DNA from: Opitutia bacterium
GTDB taxonomy: Bacteria > Verrucomicrobiota > Verrucomicrobiia > Opitutales > Seribacteraceae
NCBI GenBank assembly: GCA_002730975.1
Contig: PCBO01000004.1
Coordinates: forward strand, 1 to 64,000
Direction: 5' to 3'
DNA: 64,000 bases
The position numbers and the translations under genes are program-made. Every line of letters begins with the position of its first letter. Within the stretch, counting starts at the first letter, position 1. A model generated the notes under the pieces. It saw only the letters and a program-made list of their open reading frames with translations. It was not told the origin of the DNA and did no database searches. Of this stretch, positions 46,182 through 56,561 are shown piece after piece.

Positions 46182-47651
46182 TCACTTCGTATTTTTCGTC
46201 GGGCTCTTGCGCCCGGGCGTTTTCCATTTGGGATCGGGCTCGTGTGACTGGTCCAATAAGTTGGCGGCATGCTTGACCAAATCGGGACGGCTCTTGGCAT
46301 GGTCCTTTTTCTCCTCGTAGTCGAATGAGAGGTCGTAAAGCCGGATCGGCCCGGTGAACATCGGTTGGCGAATTGCTTTCCATTTGCCGAAGCGCACCGC
46401 TTGAGCCGAGCCACGCTCGAGGAACTCCCAGTAGAGGTGACTCTTGCGGGTCCACTGCCTTTCGGGCGGATTGCCCCGCAAGGTGGGAAAAAAACTATCG
46501 CTATCGACGTCATCGGGCACCTTGGTCTTGGCCAACTCGGCAAAGGTCGCCATGCAATCGCCGAAATACCATTGATGGTCGTCAGCGCTTCCCGCCTTAA
46601 CGGAACCCGGCCACCACGCGATGGTGGGCACCCTGATGCCGCCCTCGGTGAGGTCGCGCTTGATGCCCACGTAGCGTCCATTGGAATCGAAGAAGTCCGC
46701 CTTGTGCCCGCCTTCCTGGTGAGGACCGTTGTCGGAGGTGAAGATGATTAGGGTGTCCTTGGCCACACCCAGCTCGGTCACCAAGTCGAGAACCTTGCCG
46801 ACGTCGCGGTCGAGGTTCTTGATCATGGTGGCGAACCCTTTCTCGGGCTCGGGCCAGTCCTTCTTGGCGAACTCGCCAAAGTCGGGCACTTCCATGCCTT
46901 TGTTGCCGGCCTCGTTGTTGGCATGGGGCACGTTCATGGCGAAATAGAGAAAAAAGGGCTGCTTGTGTTTTTCCCGTATGAAGCGGAGAGCGTCCTCGGC
47001 GAAGAGGTCGGGTGCATAATCGACTTTCTTAACCGCCACCCCGCGACCCGCCTGCGGAAGCTTAGGATCCTGCCAGCTCTTCCATTTCGTGGCCACCTCG
47101 TTCCGCAGTTTCTGCACTTTTCCGTTGCGGATGAGGAATTCGGGATAGAAATTGTGGGCGTGCCACATGTTGACGTAGCCGAAGAAGTGGTCGAACCCGA
47201 CATCGTTGGGGTTGGTGAAATTGTCCGGTGTTCCCACCCCCCACTTGCCCACGCAGGCGGTGGCGTAGCCGGCCTTCTTCAGGACCGAGGCCAAAGTGGG
47301 CTGACCCGGCTGGATGACAATCGGGAGGGATGAGTTGCCACGCACCACAGTGCGTCCCATGTGCCTGCCCGTGAGCAAAACGCTGCGGGACGGAGCGCAG
47401 ACCGTGCAACCCGCGTAGAACTGGGTGAACTTCATGCCTTCCGCAGCCATCTTGTCGAGACGAGGCGTCTTTAGTGTCTTCTGGCCAAAGCATCCGAGGT
47501 CGCCGAAGCCGAGGTCGTCGGCGAGAATCAAGATGACGTTCGGTGGTCGCTCCTTGGCTTCCGCAAACCCGGCAAAGAAAAAGAGGCTCAGGGCAAGGCG
47601 AACGTTCACCGAGGTTGAGAAAAAAAGGTTGGATTTCTTCATAGTCACCAT
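46182..47651 (-). CDS. sulfatase (arylsulfatase A-like)
   Basis: NVILILADDLGFGDLGCFGQKTLKTPRLDKMAAEG; canonical CxPxR motif TVCAPSRSVLLTGRHMGR; TSDNGPH. Confidence 0.95.
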   Translation of the reverse strand: MVTMKKSNLFFSTSVNVRLALSLFFFAGFAEAKERPPNVILILADDLGFGDLGCFGQKTLKTPRLDKMAAEGMKFTQFYAGCTVCAPSRSVLLTGRHMGRTVVRGNSSLPIVIQPGQPTLASVLKKAGYATACVGKWGVGTPDNFTNPNDVGFDHFFGYVNMWHAHNFYPEFLIRNGKVQKLRNEVATKWKSWQDPKLPQAGRGVAVKKVDYAPDLFAEDALRFIREKHKQPFFLYFAMNVPHANNEAGNKGMEVPDFGEFAKKDWPEPEKGFATMIKNLDRDVGKVLDLVTELGVAKDTLIIFTSDNGPHQEGGHKADFFDSNGRYVGIKRDLTEGGIRVPTIAWWPGSVKAGSADDHQWYFGDCMATFAELAKTKVPDDVDSDSFFPTLRGNPPERQWTRKSHLYWEFLERGSAQAVRFGKWKAIRQPMFTGPIRLYDLSFDYEEKKDHAKSRPDLVKHAANLLDQSHEPDPKWKTPGRKSPTKNTK

Positions 47652-47787
47652 CTTCTGAGCAATTGCCCTACAGGCTCAAGCCAAAGCGTGGCCCTTTGAC
47701 GAAAACCCTGCCACGGAAAAGAAGGATTTCCGATACAAGTAGGGATTGAATCCAAAGTGAAAGGGCGAATATATTTGATTTGCTTTC

Positions 47788-48681
47788 ATGCAACCGTTCA
47801 TCCTCCTTGCATTCACCATCGGAACCGCTGCCTTGCAAGCCAAGGTGAAAGTGTAAGCAGACTTCCACGGCGGGACCGTCTTTCACCCTCGAGGATGCGC
47901 CGAGTCTCGTCGAGGAAACGGTAGAGGCAAAGGTCAAAGCCGAAGCTTTCGAGTTTTGCAAGAGCGATAAGGGCCCTATCGTACCCGCTCTCCGCGGGGA
48001 AGCCCAAAGGCGATGGGAAGCAACCCGCCCTATGGACACAGACCCGCTAGCACGCATGGGAAGGAGGATCCAGCTGAGTCTGCCGAGCCCTCGTCGAATG
48101 GCTGACATCGGACCCCGAGAAGGCTAAGGCATTACGCGACAATGCGCGAATCTACATCGTGCCCATCATGGAAGTCGATAATGTGAAACGCGGGGCGGCA
48201 GGTAAAAACCAAGTACCCCACGACCACAATCGCGACTGGAGCGACCAACCGCGCTACCCCGAGGTCGCAACCGCTCGGACTTGGTTAGGTCGACTCAACA
48301 AGGAACGGACATTCAGTCTCTTCCTAGACCTCTGCAATCAGAGTCAAAGCGACCGTACACCCTTCTTCTTCGGTTCCCCCGATTCACATCTCAAACCCAC
48401 CTGCAAGGCAAACCAACAGCGCTTTCACGCACTTTGCCTGAAGACCTTGGGTAAACACTCCCTTGGTTTGTCCGTAAAAGTTCGTGCCACAGGTCCGGGC
48501 TACCATCCGCTTTGGAGGCGCATCAGTAAGAACCGGGTCGCCGAAAACACTGCCTGCATCTCAGTCAACTTGACTCTCGAGGCCACTTGAAACTCATCCA
48601 AATCCACCGAGAACGGCTACCGAACCTATGGTGTCGCCCTCGGTCAAGCGAATGCCAATTACCTAAAGCACGCTCGTTGAA
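47788..48681 (+). pseudogene. degenerate M14-type zinc carboxypeptidase-like gene
   Basis: Signal-like MQPFILLAFTIGTAALQAKVKV then an in-frame stop; separate frames carry ALVEWLTSDPEKAKALRDNARIYIVPIMEVDNVKRGAAGKNQVPHDHNRDWSDQPRYPEV and, after an in-frame TGA at 48588, NSSKSTENGYRTYGVALGQANANYLKHA. Confidence 0.7.
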
Positions 48682-48839
48682 GCAATTCTCGACATTGGGC
48701 GGGTAAGCTTAACCTTTCGAAACGTTGACCCACAGGCTGAAGCTAGAACTTATAACCCGAAGAAGAACAGCATCAAATGGCAGCCCTTGATCGTATTACC
48801 TTGAACATATACAAAGATTACTAAATCATAGTAATACGG

Positions 48840-49925
48840 ATGGAAAAAGAAATAAAACTTTTAAGCCAGACGAGCCACAAGGAGGCGACCTCCAAGTGGA
48901 AGAGGATTGTCGCCGAGCACCAGAAGCCAAGCGCTGTTCGTGCCAGTTGGCAGGTTTTCAATTCCATCGGTCCCTATTTCGCACTATGGGGGTTATGGAT
49001 TTACATGTCCCTTGGTCTTTCGCTTTCATCGTGGTGGGCTATACCACCGGCTCTCCTTTCCGGAATGTTTCTGGTTCGGGTCTTCATTATTTTTCACGAC
49101 TGCGGTCACGGCTCTTTTTATAAATCCAAAAAGGTTAACAACTATCTAGGCTTCATTTCAGGATTCTTGACCTTCACCCCTTACTACCACTGGAGATGGG
49201 AACATTCCGTTCATCATGCCACGTCCGGAGATTTGGACCGTAGGGGAATGGGAGACATCTGGACGCTGACAGTGAAGGAATACCTAGAGTCTTCTCGATG
49301 GAGGAAAATTTCCTATCGGTTAGTGCGCAATCCAATTGTGCTGTTTTTAATTGCTCCTATTTTCCTTTTTCTGGTACTTGAAAGATTTCCTTCCAAAAAC
49401 TCCAAACCGAGGGAAAAAAGGTCCGTATGGTTTATGAACTTTGCCTTGCTCTCAGTGGCTGCCGGCCTAGTAAGCATTATCGGATTTCTGCCATGGTTTG
49501 TGTTTCAACTTTCTGCCATGTTAATGGCCAGCTCGTGCGGTGTATGGATGTTCTACGTTCAACACCAGTATGAAGATGCCTATTGGGTGGAGGGCGAGGA
49601 ATGGGACTATACCACAGCTGCCATTCAAGGTAGTTCCTTCTATAAACTGCCAAGGGTGCTGCAATGGTTTTCGGGTAATATCGGGTTTCACCACATCCAC
49701 CATCTCAGTCCTAAGATTCCTAACTACAACTTAGAGAGGTGCCACTGGTCCGACCCTATGTTTCAAGAGGTGAAGGCCATGACTCTATGGAGTAGTCTAA
49801 AGTCAATCAATTCTCGTCTCTGGGACGAAGACTCGAAGAAAATGATCGGTTTTGGACAACTAAAAAGACAACTCCGAGAAGAAAAAGCCGATTTGGAGGC
49901 AACGGCTTCACGGGAAGCCGCCTGA
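48840..49925 (+). CDS. fatty acid desaturase
   Basis: His boxes HDCGHGSF, HSVHHATSGDLDRRGMGD, GFHHIHHLSPKIPNYNLERCH. Confidence 0.95.
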   Translation: MEKEIKLLSQTSHKEATSKWKRIVAEHQKPSAVRASWQVFNSIGPYFALWGLWIYMSLGLSLSSWWAIPPALLSGMFLVRVFIIFHDCGHGSFYKSKKVNNYLGFISGFLTFTPYYHWRWEHSVHHATSGDLDRRGMGDIWTLTVKEYLESSRWRKISYRLVRNPIVLFLIAPIFLFLVLERFPSKNSKPREKRSVWFMNFALLSVAAGLVSIIGFLPWFVFQLSAMLMASSCGVWMFYVQHQYEDAYWVEGEEWDYTTAAIQGSSFYKLPRVLQWFSGNIGFHHIHHLSPKIPNYNLERCHWSDPMFQEVKAMTLWSSLKSINSRLWDEDSKKMIGFGQLKRQLREEKADLEATASREAA

Positions 49926-50014
49926 CATTTCACTACACAACCTCCGGAAGACCTAGATAGCCCGCTCTTCGGAATTCTTGCCGAAGTGGCGGAAACATTC
50001 CATTATTTCTAGCG

Positions 50015-51013
50015 ATGAGTAAACCTTTCAAGGTGGTGGTAACCGATTTCGTGGAGGAACCCGCGAATTTCGAACGCGAGATTTTGGATGATATAGCCGA
50101 GGTAAAGACACTTCAAGCGATAGGCGAGGAAAACTTGGCGGGCAAGGTAGAGGACGCCGACGCAATCATGCTCTACCACTATGTAACCATAACTCGCCAG
50201 ACGATCGAACGCCTGACCAACTGTCGCCTGATCGTACGCTGCGGGGTAGGTTACGACAACATCGACCACGTCTTCGCCCGGGAACGAGGCATCGACGTTG
50301 CCAACGTCCCGGACTACGGGAGCGAAGAGGTGGCAGACTCCGCCTTGGGGATGGCCTTGGCCTTGGCCAGAGGGTTTCACTTTTTGAATAATCGTCTGCG
50401 AGATGATTCTAGTGCACCTTGGTCTTACGAAATAGCCAAGCCTCTTCGGCGTTTGCGCGGAGAAACCTTCGGCATCGTAGGCGTTGGCCGCATCGGCACG
50501 GCCACGGCTTTGCGAGCTAAGGCATTGGGAATGAAGGTGGCCTATTACGACCCCTATGCTCCCGATGGTCGCGACAAGGCTCTCGGCATTCGCCGGTTGG
50601 AGGATCTGGACGACCTCTTGCGACAAGCTCGTGTCCTAAGTCTGCATTGCCCGGGAACCGATGAAACGAAAAACCTGATCGATGCCAGAGCCCTGTCCCT
50701 GATGCCGAAAGGTTCGTTTCTCGTAAACACCGCCCGTGGAACCGTAACGAACGGAGAAGCGATAGCCAAAGCACTCCAAAGCGGGAAACTGGCGGGTGCT
50801 GCCATCGACGTACTCCCGCAAGAACCACCGACCGAGGACTCGCCGCTCCTGCAGGCATGGCGCGACCCGAAGCACCCCGCCCACCATCGCTTGATCCTCA
50901 ATCCGCACGCCGCATTCTATTCCGAAGAGGGTATCGACGACATGCGCAAAAAAGGAAGCGAAAACTGCCTTCGTGCGCTTAAGGGATTGCCGCCACGCAA
51001 TCTAGTGAACTAG
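50015..51013 (+). CDS. D-isomer-specific 2-hydroxyacid dehydrogenase (CtBP-like)
   Basis: RCGVGYDNIDHVFARERGIDVANVPDYGSEEVADSALGMALALAR; GIVGVGRIGTATALRAKALG; SLHCPGTDETKNLI. Confidence 0.9.
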   Translation: MSKPFKVVVTDFVEEPANFEREILDDIAEVKTLQAIGEENLAGKVEDADAIMLYHYVTITRQTIERLTNCRLIVRCGVGYDNIDHVFARERGIDVANVPDYGSEEVADSALGMALALARGFHFLNNRLRDDSSAPWSYEIAKPLRRLRGETFGIVGVGRIGTATALRAKALGMKVAYYDPYAPDGRDKALGIRRLEDLDDLLRQARVLSLHCPGTDETKNLIDARALSLMPKGSFLVNTARGTVTNGEAIAKALQSGKLAGAAIDVLPQEPPTEDSPLLQAWRDPKHPAHHRLILNPHAAFYSEEGIDDMRKKGSENCLRALKGLPPRNLVN

Positions 51014-51031
51014 AGGGGAAAGCATTTCCAC

Positions 51032-51535
51032 ATGAACCTATCCATCCGAAACGGCGTTGAAGCCGATCTTCCCGCAATACGCGATATCCTTAACCACTAT
51101 ATCCTCGAATCGGCAGTAACCTTTGAGGTGGAGGAGGTTTCGATCGAGAACCGGAGGGAATGGTTCAAGCAATTTGATCCAGTAGGTCGACACCAATTGA
51201 TCGTAGCTGAAGTCGATGGGAAGGTAGCTGGATATGCAGCAAGTATCCGATTTCACGAAAGGCCGGCGTACGAGCCCTCGATCATGACAAGCGTTTACAT
51301 CAGTAAAACGCAATTGGGCAACGGCATTGGAGAAACTCTCTATCGCGTCTTGCTCTCGGGAGTGGAAAAGACGGGACTCGTGCATAGAGCTTACGGCCTC
51401 GTGGTAATACCAAATCCAGCATCAGTAAAACTGCACGAGAAATTAGGATTTCGAGAAACAGGCGTACTCCACGAAGCAGGCTACAAGCTTGGCAAATATC
51501 ACGACGTAAAGATTTACGAACGTCGTTTCGAGTAG
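51032..51535 (+). CDS. GNAT-family N-acetyltransferase (phosphinothricin acetyltransferase-like)
   Basis: IRNGVEADLPAIRDILNHYILESAVTFEVEEVS; TSVYISKTQLGNGIGETLYRVLL; NPASVKLHEKLGFRETGVLHEAGYKLGKYHDVKIYER. Confidence 0.9.
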   Translation: MNLSIRNGVEADLPAIRDILNHYILESAVTFEVEEVSIENRREWFKQFDPVGRHQLIVAEVDGKVAGYAASIRFHERPAYEPSIMTSVYISKTQLGNGIGETLYRVLLSGVEKTGLVHRAYGLVVIPNPASVKLHEKLGFRETGVLHEAGYKLGKYHDVKIYERRFE

Positions 51536-51539
51536 CGGT

Positions 51540-52532
51540 TCAGGTAGGCAATAAATCAAGGACCATCGAGCGTTCCTCTGACAATTCGGCCACGGAAGCA
51601 TCTATCTTTTCGCGGGCAAAATCGTTGATCGGGACCCCTTGTGCAATTGACCATTTCGTCCCGTCGGAACGGACAGGAAAGGAAGTGATCAGACCTTCTT
51701 TGCTACCATAGGATCCGTCAGAAGCCACGCATACGCTATTCCAATCGCCCTCTGGCGTGGGCTTCACAAGAGAGCTCACCGTATCGAGGGCGGCGTTGGC
51801 AGCCGAGGCGGCAGAGGAAGAGCCTCGGGCTTGTATGATGGCGGCTCCGCGTTGCTGGACTGTGGGAATGAAAGTTTCGCGACACCAGTCCTCGTCGCCA
51901 ATAACCTCTGAAGCAGCCCTTCCTCCGATTCGAGCGTTATGATAGTCGGGATACTGAGTGGCGGAATGATTGCCCCAAATGGTGACGTTGCTCACCTCGG
52001 AAACATGGGCGTCGGCCTTGGCGGCAAGTTGAGCTGCCGCCCGGTTCTCATCGAGTCTCGTCATGGCAAACCAACGATCCTTCGGAACGTCGGGAGCATT
52101 GTTCATCGCGATAAGGCAGTTGGTATTGCAAGGATTACCAACCACAAGGACGCGGACGTCGGAAGCAGCCGATCGCTGAATGGCCTGTCCTTGCCCCGTA
52201 AAGATCTTTCCATTGATGCCAAGCAAGTCTCCGCGCTCCATGCCTGCCTTGCGCGGGACGCTACCGACAAGCAGGGCCCAGTTGGCGTTACCGAAACCTT
52301 GATCGAGATCGCAGGTGGGACGGACGTCGCGGAGAAGTGGGAAGGCGCAATCCTCAAGCTCCATGACAACCCCCTCCAACGCCTTCATCGCCGGCTCTAT
52401 CTCAAGCAAGTTGAGCGAGACCGGTTGATCGGGTCCGAAGAGTTCCCCGGACGCAATGCGAAAGAGAAGAGAATAGCCGATTTGACCGGCTGCGCCGGTA
52501 ACGGCTAAACGTATGGGTTGTTGGGCGATCAT
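51540..52532 (-). CDS. mdh: malate dehydrogenase
   Basis: [86 protein letters not shown]. Confidence 0.95.
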   Translation of the reverse strand: MIAQQPIRLAVTGAAGQIGYSLLFRIASGELFGPDQPVSLNLLEIEPAMKALEGVVMELEDCAFPLLRDVRPTCDLDQGFGNANWALLVGSVPRKAGMERGDLLGINGKIFTGQGQAIQRSAASDVRVLVVGNPCNTNCLIAMNNAPDVPKDRWFAMTRLDENRAAAQLAAKADAHVSEVSNVTIWGNHSATQYPDYHNARIGGRAASEVIGDEDWCRETFIPTVQQRGAAIIQARGSSSAASAANAALDTVSSLVKPTPEGDWNSVCVASDGSYGSKEGLITSFPVRSDGTKWSIAQGVPINDFAREKIDASVAELSEERSMVLDLLPT

Positions 52533-52574
52533 TGAGATTAAGTTTTTATAATTGAAGAATTCTGAAGAGAGAAA

Positions 52575-53633
52575 TCAGGAAAATCTTGCCTTGTCGATGA
52601 CCTCGGCGGTTCGGCGGAGAAGGGCCTCCGTGGAAGACCAGTCGATACAACCATCAGTAATGGAAACTCCATATTCGAGATCTTCAGGCGGACGCGGGAA
52701 GGATTGACTGCCGGCATTCAAGTGGCTCTCGATCATTACGGAATGGATGACGTCCGAACCGTTGGACACTTGACTCAATACCTCATCCATAACAACTGGC
52801 TGTCGTTGTGGATCCTTTCCGCTGTTCGCGTGACTACAATCGATCATGATAGAGGCAGGCATCTGGGCGGCCTTGAGAGTCTCTTCGGCAACGGCAACAT
52901 ACTCCGCGGCATAGTTGGATCCAGAGGAACCACCCCGGAGAATCAGTTGGCAATCAGGATTGCCTCCGGTAGTTACGGCAGAAGCTCGACCATCCTCGGT
53001 TATCCCGAGGAAGGTTTGACTCTGAGTGGCCGCCAAAATCCCGTTGACGGCCGCCTTAACGTCGCCACTCGTGGAATTCTTGAATCCCACTGGCATCGAA
53101 AGACCGGAAGCCATCTGCCGATGGGTCTGAGATTCGGAAGTGCGGGCACCGATAGCCGACCAGCAAAGGGAGTCGGCAATGTATTGAGGTGTGATGGGAT
53201 CAAGTAACTCGGTGGCAGTGGGAATGCCCAAGTCCAGCATCTCGCCAAGAAATCTTCGGGCTATGCGGAGACCTTCGGGAATGTCGCAGGTGCCATTAAG
53301 CTTGGGATCCATGATTAATCCCTTCCAACCTAATGTCGTACGAGGCTTTTCGAAATAGACGCGAAGCACCAACAGGAGTCGATCTTCGAGTTCGCCGGCC
53401 AATCCACGAAAACGCTTGGCATATTCACGGCATGCATCCAAGTCATGTATGGAACAGGGCCCCACCACGCAAAGAAGTCGCTTATCTTCCCTGTGAATAA
53501 TGCGATGGAGCTTTTCGCGGGCTTCCGCGACAAAGCCTTTTTGCACAGGACTTCGAGGAATTTCATTGCAAAGTTCCGCCGGAGCCGGGAGGGGGTCCGA
53601 TGAAAGAATTCGTAGGTCAGTAACTTGTTGCAC
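52575..53633 (-). CDS. 3-deoxy-7-phosphoheptulonate (DAHP) synthase, class I
   Basis: VVGPCSIHDLDACREYAKRF; YFEKPRTTLGWKGLIMDPKLNGTCDIPEGLR; MPVGFKNSTSGDVKAAVNGI; MIDCSHANSGKDPQRQ. Confidence 0.95.
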   Translation of the reverse strand: MQQVTDLRILSSDPLPAPAELCNEIPRSPVQKGFVAEAREKLHRIIHREDKRLLCVVGPCSIHDLDACREYAKRFRGLAGELEDRLLLVLRVYFEKPRTTLGWKGLIMDPKLNGTCDIPEGLRIARRFLGEMLDLGIPTATELLDPITPQYIADSLCWSAIGARTSESQTHRQMASGLSMPVGFKNSTSGDVKAAVNGILAATQSQTFLGITEDGRASAVTTGGNPDCQLILRGGSSGSNYAAEYVAVAEETLKAAQMPASIMIDCSHANSGKDPQRQPVVMDEVLSQVSNGSDVIHSVMIESHLNAGSQSFPRPPEDLEYGVSITDGCIDWSSTEALLRRTAEVIDKARFS

Positions 53634-53705
53634 AATGGTGGATCATAAAAGCCAAGCTCGTATGAACAAGACAAACTTTTAAAAATGTGGTAATAGGGGA
53701 ATTAT

Positions 53706-54629
53706 ATGTTTGTTCATTATCATCAACCGGCTGCCGTCATCCTTGCCTCGGGAGAGGATTCCCTTGCCTATCTACAAAGCCAGTGGAGTACCCAGCTTGT
53801 CTACCAAGGAGAGAATCAAGCGACATATGGGCTTCGCCTCAATCGCAAGGGTCGCATCCTTGCCGATGGCTTTATTCTGAGAAAGAACGATGAAAACTTC
53901 CTCATCATCAGTTATGATTGCCCCGCGACCGACCTGATCCCACTTTTAGAGGAGAACGTGGTGGCCGACGACATTGAATTCGAGGACCGAACGGATGGGT
54001 ACAAAATAATGTCCCTTTGGGGAGGCAACTGTGAAGACATTAGTTCGCACATGAATTTCAGGCTGCCAAAAGGGAATTCCCTTGTTACATCAGAAATCGG
54101 TTTGATTTTTTGGGGACGAAAAACGAAACCACCCAACATCGAGATTCTGGCAGACGAGGAACAAACCAAAGCAACGTCGAAATTGTTGGAGAGATCGACA
54201 GAGGAAGGTATCCTTACCATTGCAAATGCAAATGCGCTGGCTCTAGCCCGAATTGAATCAGGTATGCCTGCCATACCCGTCGAAATGGGCCCAACCGAAC
54301 TTCCTCAGGAATGCGGATTGGAGGATGGCGCCGTTGATTTCGAGAAAGGTTGCTACCTCGGACAAGAAGTGATGGCGAGAATCCACTCCATGGGACAAGT
54401 CCAACGCATCCTGCTGCCTGCAATCATAAAAAAAGAAGTCCATAAAGCCTTACCCGCAGATCTTTTCCTAAATGAAAAGAAAGTCGGTGAATTAAAAAGC
54501 TGCTTTTATGAAAAATCTAAGATTCTTGGATTGGGTATGGCCTTGGTTCGCCGCAATCTCTTGCAAGAAATAAAGACCTCAGGACTCTCTCTTTCGCCTT
54601 CGGACGAGCCCCAAATCTTCATTAAATGA
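53706..54629 (+). CDS. YgfZ/GcvT-type folate-binding protein
   Basis: GLRLNRKGRILADGFILRKN; GPTELPQECGLEDGAVDFEKGCYLGQEVMARIHSMGQVQR (YgfZ KGCYxGQE motif). Confidence 0.9.
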   Translation: MFVHYHQPAAVILASGEDSLAYLQSQWSTQLVYQGENQATYGLRLNRKGRILADGFILRKNDENFLIISYDCPATDLIPLLEENVVADDIEFEDRTDGYKIMSLWGGNCEDISSHMNFRLPKGNSLVTSEIGLIFWGRKTKPPNIEILADEEQTKATSKLLERSTEEGILTIANANALALARIESGMPAIPVEMGPTELPQECGLEDGAVDFEKGCYLGQEVMARIHSMGQVQRILLPAIIKKEVHKALPADLFLNEKKVGELKSCFYEKSKILGLGMALVRRNLLQEIKTSGLSLSPSDEPQIFIK

Positions 54630-54886
54630 ACGAAAATAGCGAAACAAGCGATATTGCGGGAATATTTTCAAGCCTTGGAGCCGAAAAAAAACAGGCGTTA
54701 CGGATGGCGGGTCAATTACTCAAGAGAGCCGGGCAGCTTTCGGTCGAGCTAAACATTACGAAAGCCGAAGCTCTTCAAGGACTTCTGGAAACTGTGACTT
54801 GTGGTTCCAGAGGCGAGATCAAGCCATCTGAGCAAGAGGCTACTGGGGTCGCAAAGGAGCAAAAAACCAGAAAAAATCAAGCCTAG
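54626..54886 (+). CDS. hypothetical small protein
   Basis: ATGA overlap with the upstream ygfZ-like gene; 86 aa, helical. Confidence 0.55.
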   Translation: MNENSETSDIAGIFSSLGAEKKQALRMAGQLLKRAGQLSVELNITKAEALQGLLETVTCGSRGEIKPSEQEATGVAKEQKTRKNQA

Positions 54887-54991
54887 AGCAAAAAGGGGTT
54901 GACGAAACGCGAAAAAAAAAGAGGCATGGAGGCATCCCAAATCACTGGCTTACAAAATCTCAACCAACCTTCAAAACAAAAGGAATCTTAA

Positions 54992-55264
54992 ATGAATAAA
55001 GGACAACTGATTGACGCCGTACAAAAAAACCTAGGCAAGGATGCCTCTCGTGCAACAGCTGACGCCGCACTCAACGCAGTAATCGACAGCATCACCAAAG
55101 CGGTAAAGAAAGAGAACGTTCAAATCATTGGATTCGGCACATTCTCGGTCGTAAAGAGAGCTGCCCGTGACGGAATTAATCCTCAAACTGGCGACAAGAT
55201 TAAGATCAAGGCCTCCAAATCAGTGAAGTTCAAGCCCGGCTCAAAGCTTAAGGCTTCTCTCTGA
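54992..55264 (+). CDS. HU-family DNA-binding protein
   Basis: MNKGQLIDAVQKNLGKDASRATADAALNAVIDSITKAVKKENVQIIGFGTFSVVKRAARDGINPQTGDKIKIKASKSVKFKPGSKLK. Confidence 0.95.
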   Translation: MNKGQLIDAVQKNLGKDASRATADAALNAVIDSITKAVKKENVQIIGFGTFSVVKRAARDGINPQTGDKIKIKASKSVKFKPGSKLKASL

Positions 55265-55288
55265 GACATTTTCCCGCCTATCTTTACA

Positions 55289-55318
55289 AACCTGCGGTTC
55301 GCCGCAGGTTTTTTTTTG
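55289..55318 (+). terminator. rho-independent terminator after HU gene
   Basis: CCTGCGG TTCG CCGCAGG hairpin followed by a long T tract; reads into galK start region. Confidence 0.9.
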
Positions 55319-55322
55319 CAAG

Positions 55323-56519
55323 GTGACCAAAGAGGAAAAAAAGGCTCTAAGCCTTAACGCATATAGAGAGTACATGCAGGATTGCTACTCCGCCGAAGCT
55401 CCCGGTCGGATCGAGTTTTTAGGAAACCATATTGACTACAATGGCGGTAAGGTCCTTGGCGCTGCAATTAACGGTGTCGTGTGCGCACTTGCAAAGCCTC
55501 GAAAAGATCTAACGATTAGACTCTTCAGTGAGAGCTTTGAGAACGATGTCGTCGAGACCTCTCTTAACGACCTTTCTTTCCGCAAAGGGTCGGAATTCTG
55601 GGCTAACTATCCGCTCGGTGTTCTTTGGTCCTTAAAGGAAGCAACACTTGCTCCACCATCGGGCTTTGAGTTGATCCTAACGACAGACCTGCCTCTCGCT
55701 GCAGGACTCAGTTCCAGTGCCGCCGTGGAACTCGCGACTGCTCTCGCGCTCTTACAGCTCAACGGAAATGAGTTAGGCAAAAGCGACCTTGCCCGCTTAT
55801 GTCGTCGGGCGGAAAATCAATTCGTCGGGCTACCCTGCGGGATTCTCGATCAAGGAGTCTCCGCCCATGGCGAGAAAGATCACCTCGTTCTCATCGACTG
55901 TGAGAAGGAAAACTTCTCCACTCTGCCCCTACCCAAAGATACCTGTCTGTGGATCTTCGATACGGGGATCAAGCACGACCTTGTCGACTCTCTCTATGCC
56001 ACAAGACACTCAGAGTGCAAGCAAGCGCTGGAACTCCTAAAGAAGAAGGAACCTGACCTGACCTGCCTTGCCGCAGCATCCGAGGGATTGCTTACTTCGG
56101 CGAACCTCCCCGAACCCTTATCCAAGCGAGCTCTCCACGTCGTCAAGGAAAAGACCCGAGTCGACCGAGCGATCGAACTTCTGAAGGATGATGCTTCTCG
56201 AAAGGAAATCGGTGAACTTCTCTTCGCTTCGCATGACAGTTCACGCGAACAATTTGAAAACAGTTGCCCCGAGCTCGATTTCCTCGTGGATGACCTGCGT
56301 AAGTGTCCGAGCGTCCTTGGAGCACGTCTAACCGGCGGCGGATTTGGAGGAGCAGTGCTCGCGTGGACTCACCACGCTTTTTCACAAACCGATGCCAAAG
56401 CAACCGCGACCGCTTTCAGAAAAACATTTGGAAAACATCCGAAAGTTCACCGATTCGAAGCTTCCCGAGGGGCGAGAATCACCACCACCCTTGGAGAAGC
56501 CGGTCCGCCAAGTCTATGA
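55323..56519 (+). CDS. galK: galactokinase
   Basis: APGRIEFLGNHIDYNGGKVLGAAING; LPLAAGLSSSAAVELATALAL; GARLTGGGFGGAVLAW. Confidence 0.9.
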   Translation: MTKEEKKALSLNAYREYMQDCYSAEAPGRIEFLGNHIDYNGGKVLGAAINGVVCALAKPRKDLTIRLFSESFENDVVETSLNDLSFRKGSEFWANYPLGVLWSLKEATLAPPSGFELILTTDLPLAAGLSSSAAVELATALALLQLNGNELGKSDLARLCRRAENQFVGLPCGILDQGVSAHGEKDHLVLIDCEKENFSTLPLPKDTCLWIFDTGIKHDLVDSLYATRHSECKQALELLKKKEPDLTCLAAASEGLLTSANLPEPLSKRALHVVKEKTRVDRAIELLKDDASRKEIGELLFASHDSSREQFENSCPELDFLVDDLRKCPSVLGARLTGGGFGGAVLAWTHHAFSQTDAKATATAFRKTFGKHPKVHRFEASRGARITTTLGEAGPPSL

Positions 56520-56561
56520 AAGCTAGACAGTGGTCTGGAGAAACATGGGAGGGAGCAGAAA

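Noticed and set aside
47668-48590. Separate genes at 47668..48108 (-) and 48159..48590 (+)
   Set aside because: The plus-strand piece is a fragment of the M14-like pseudogene and the minus-strand one is its shadow.
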